Shown here one piece after another: positions 6,699 to 7,350 of a DNA stretch of 7,350 nt (the stretch's first letter is position 1; every line of letters starts with the position of its first letter). The notes beneath the pieces were generated by a model. It was not told where the DNA came from. It searched no databases and saw only the letters and a program-made list of their open reading frames with translations. Source of the stretch: Bacteroidota bacterium (GTDB lineage Bacteria; Bacteroidota; Bacteroidia; Bacteroidales; Prolixibacteraceae); NCBI GenBank assembly GCA_023393265.1, contig JAEWME010000323.1, forward strand, positions 1-7,350, read 5' to 3'. Position numbers and translations under genes: made by a program.

Positions 6699-7350
6699 AT
6701 GTCAGTAATTTTTGAAGAACGTTTTGCGGCTCATCCCGATGATGTTAAAAGCTATGACACCACTAAACTCCGTCAACATTTCCTGATTGAGCAGGTGATG
6801 GAAGCCGATAAAATCAGGCTGGTGTATTCGTATTACGACCGTTACATTGCCGGTGGAGCCGTGCCGGTAAGTTCGCCGCTCGAATTAACAGCAATTGAGC
6901 CCTTAAAAGCCGCTTATTTCTGCGATCGTCGCGAACTGGGCGTCATCAATGTTGGTGGTCCGGGCACCGTTGAAGTGGACGAAAAAACGTATTCGCTCGG
7001 ATATAAAGATGCCCTGTACGTGGGAAAGGGAGCAAAGAAAATCGTCTTTAAATCGGACGTCAAACAAGCACCCGCACATTTTTACCTTAATTCAACACCG
7101 GCACACAAAGAATTACCCAATCGCCTAATTACCCTAAAGGATGCCAATGTGCTTCAAATGGGTTCACAACAAACATCGAACGAACGACAAATCAACCAGT
7201 TACTCATCAGCAAAGTGGTCGAAACCTGTCAATTGCAGATGGGCATGACGGAATTAAAACCAGGAAGTGTTTGGAATACGATGCCCGCGCATACTCATAG
7301 CCGCCGAATGGAAGTTTATTTCTACTTTAATGTTCCTGAAGGGCAGGCTG
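6699..7350 (+). CDS. kduI: 5-dehydro-4-deoxy-D-glucuronate isomerase (4-deoxy-L-threo-5-hexosulose-uronate ketol-isomerase), 3' end cut by the window
   Basis: The frame is open from the ATG at 6699 to the window edge, giving 217 residues of a protein that is about 278 residues long in E. coli. KduI interconverts 5-keto-4-deoxyuronate and 3-deoxy-D-glycero-2,5-hexodiulosonate in the cytoplasm. This is a step in the breakdown of unsaturated uronates from pectin and other uronate polymers, usually followed by the reductase KduD. Strong family matches are RRELGVINVGGPGTVEVD (residues 77-94), KDALYVGKGAKKIVF (103-117), TSNERQIN (159-166), ETCQLQMGMTEL (175-186) and WNTMPAHTHSRRMEVYFYFN (192-211). 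His198, His200 and Glu205 correspond to three of the four metal ligands of the cupin site; the fourth His would lie beyond the window. The start is supported by an A-rich leader and by the N-terminal alignment (LRQHFLIEQVMEADKIRLVY). The gene is divergent from the LacI-family regulator and is probably repressed by it. Whether kduD follows cannot be seen. Confidence 0.97.
   Translation, partial: MSVIFEERFAAHPDDVKSYDTTKLRQHFLIEQVMEADKIRLVYSYYDRYIAGGAVPVSSPLELTAIEPLKAAYFCDRRELGVINVGGPGTVEVDEKTYSLGYKDALYVGKGAKKIVFKSDVKQAPAHFYLNSTPAHKELPNRLITLKDANVLQMGSQQTSNERQINQLLISKVVETCQLQMGMTELKPGSVWNTMPAHTHSRRMEVYFYFNVPEGQA

Overview
The window looks like chromosomal DNA from a member of the Bacteroidota, probably an environmental, polysaccharide-using lineage. 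Four things support this: a secreted protein ending in the CHU_C-type sorting domain of the type IX secretion system (T9SS), a PorP/SprF-family outer-membrane protein, a DUF4293 membrane protein that I know only from this phylum, and upstream sequences matching the phylum's TAnnTTTG -7 promoter element. No rRNA, tRNA, CRISPR array, insertion sequence or phage gene is visible. Six protein-coding genes fill most of the window, and both outer genes are cut by its edges.

Left part (1-3825, + strand): the C-terminal portion of a UvrD/RecB-type helicase-nuclease (AddA-like, double-strand-break repair) is followed after 16 bases by a 763-residue secreted protein. That protein carries an IgGFc-binding-type N-terminal region, two Ig-like repeats, a PKD domain and the T9SS sorting domain. 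The spacing suggests cotranscription, although the functions are unrelated. The helicase gene carries an in-frame run of four 7-bp repeats.

Middle part (3826-5505): a PorP/SprF-family gene on the - strand converges on the T9SS cargo gene. It is divergent from a small four-helix membrane protein of the DUF4293 family. The two divergent genes each have a TAnnTTTG-like element in their shared 148-base upstream region.

Right part (5506-7350): a LacI-family repressor gene (-) is divergent from kduI (+), which encodes the isomerase acting on 5-keto-4-deoxyuronate released from pectin and other uronate polymers. The 173-base region between them holds a perfect 12-bp palindrome with a central CG, the usual form of a LacI-family operator. 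It overlaps the position expected for the -33 element of the kduI promoter. This gives a simple model: the repressor blocks kduI until a uronate-derived signal appears.

Nothing here requires a wholly new system. The observations most worth following are the predicted LacI/kduI operator circuit, the T9SS cargo next to a PorP/SprF protein, and the 7-bp repeat inside a DNA-repair gene.
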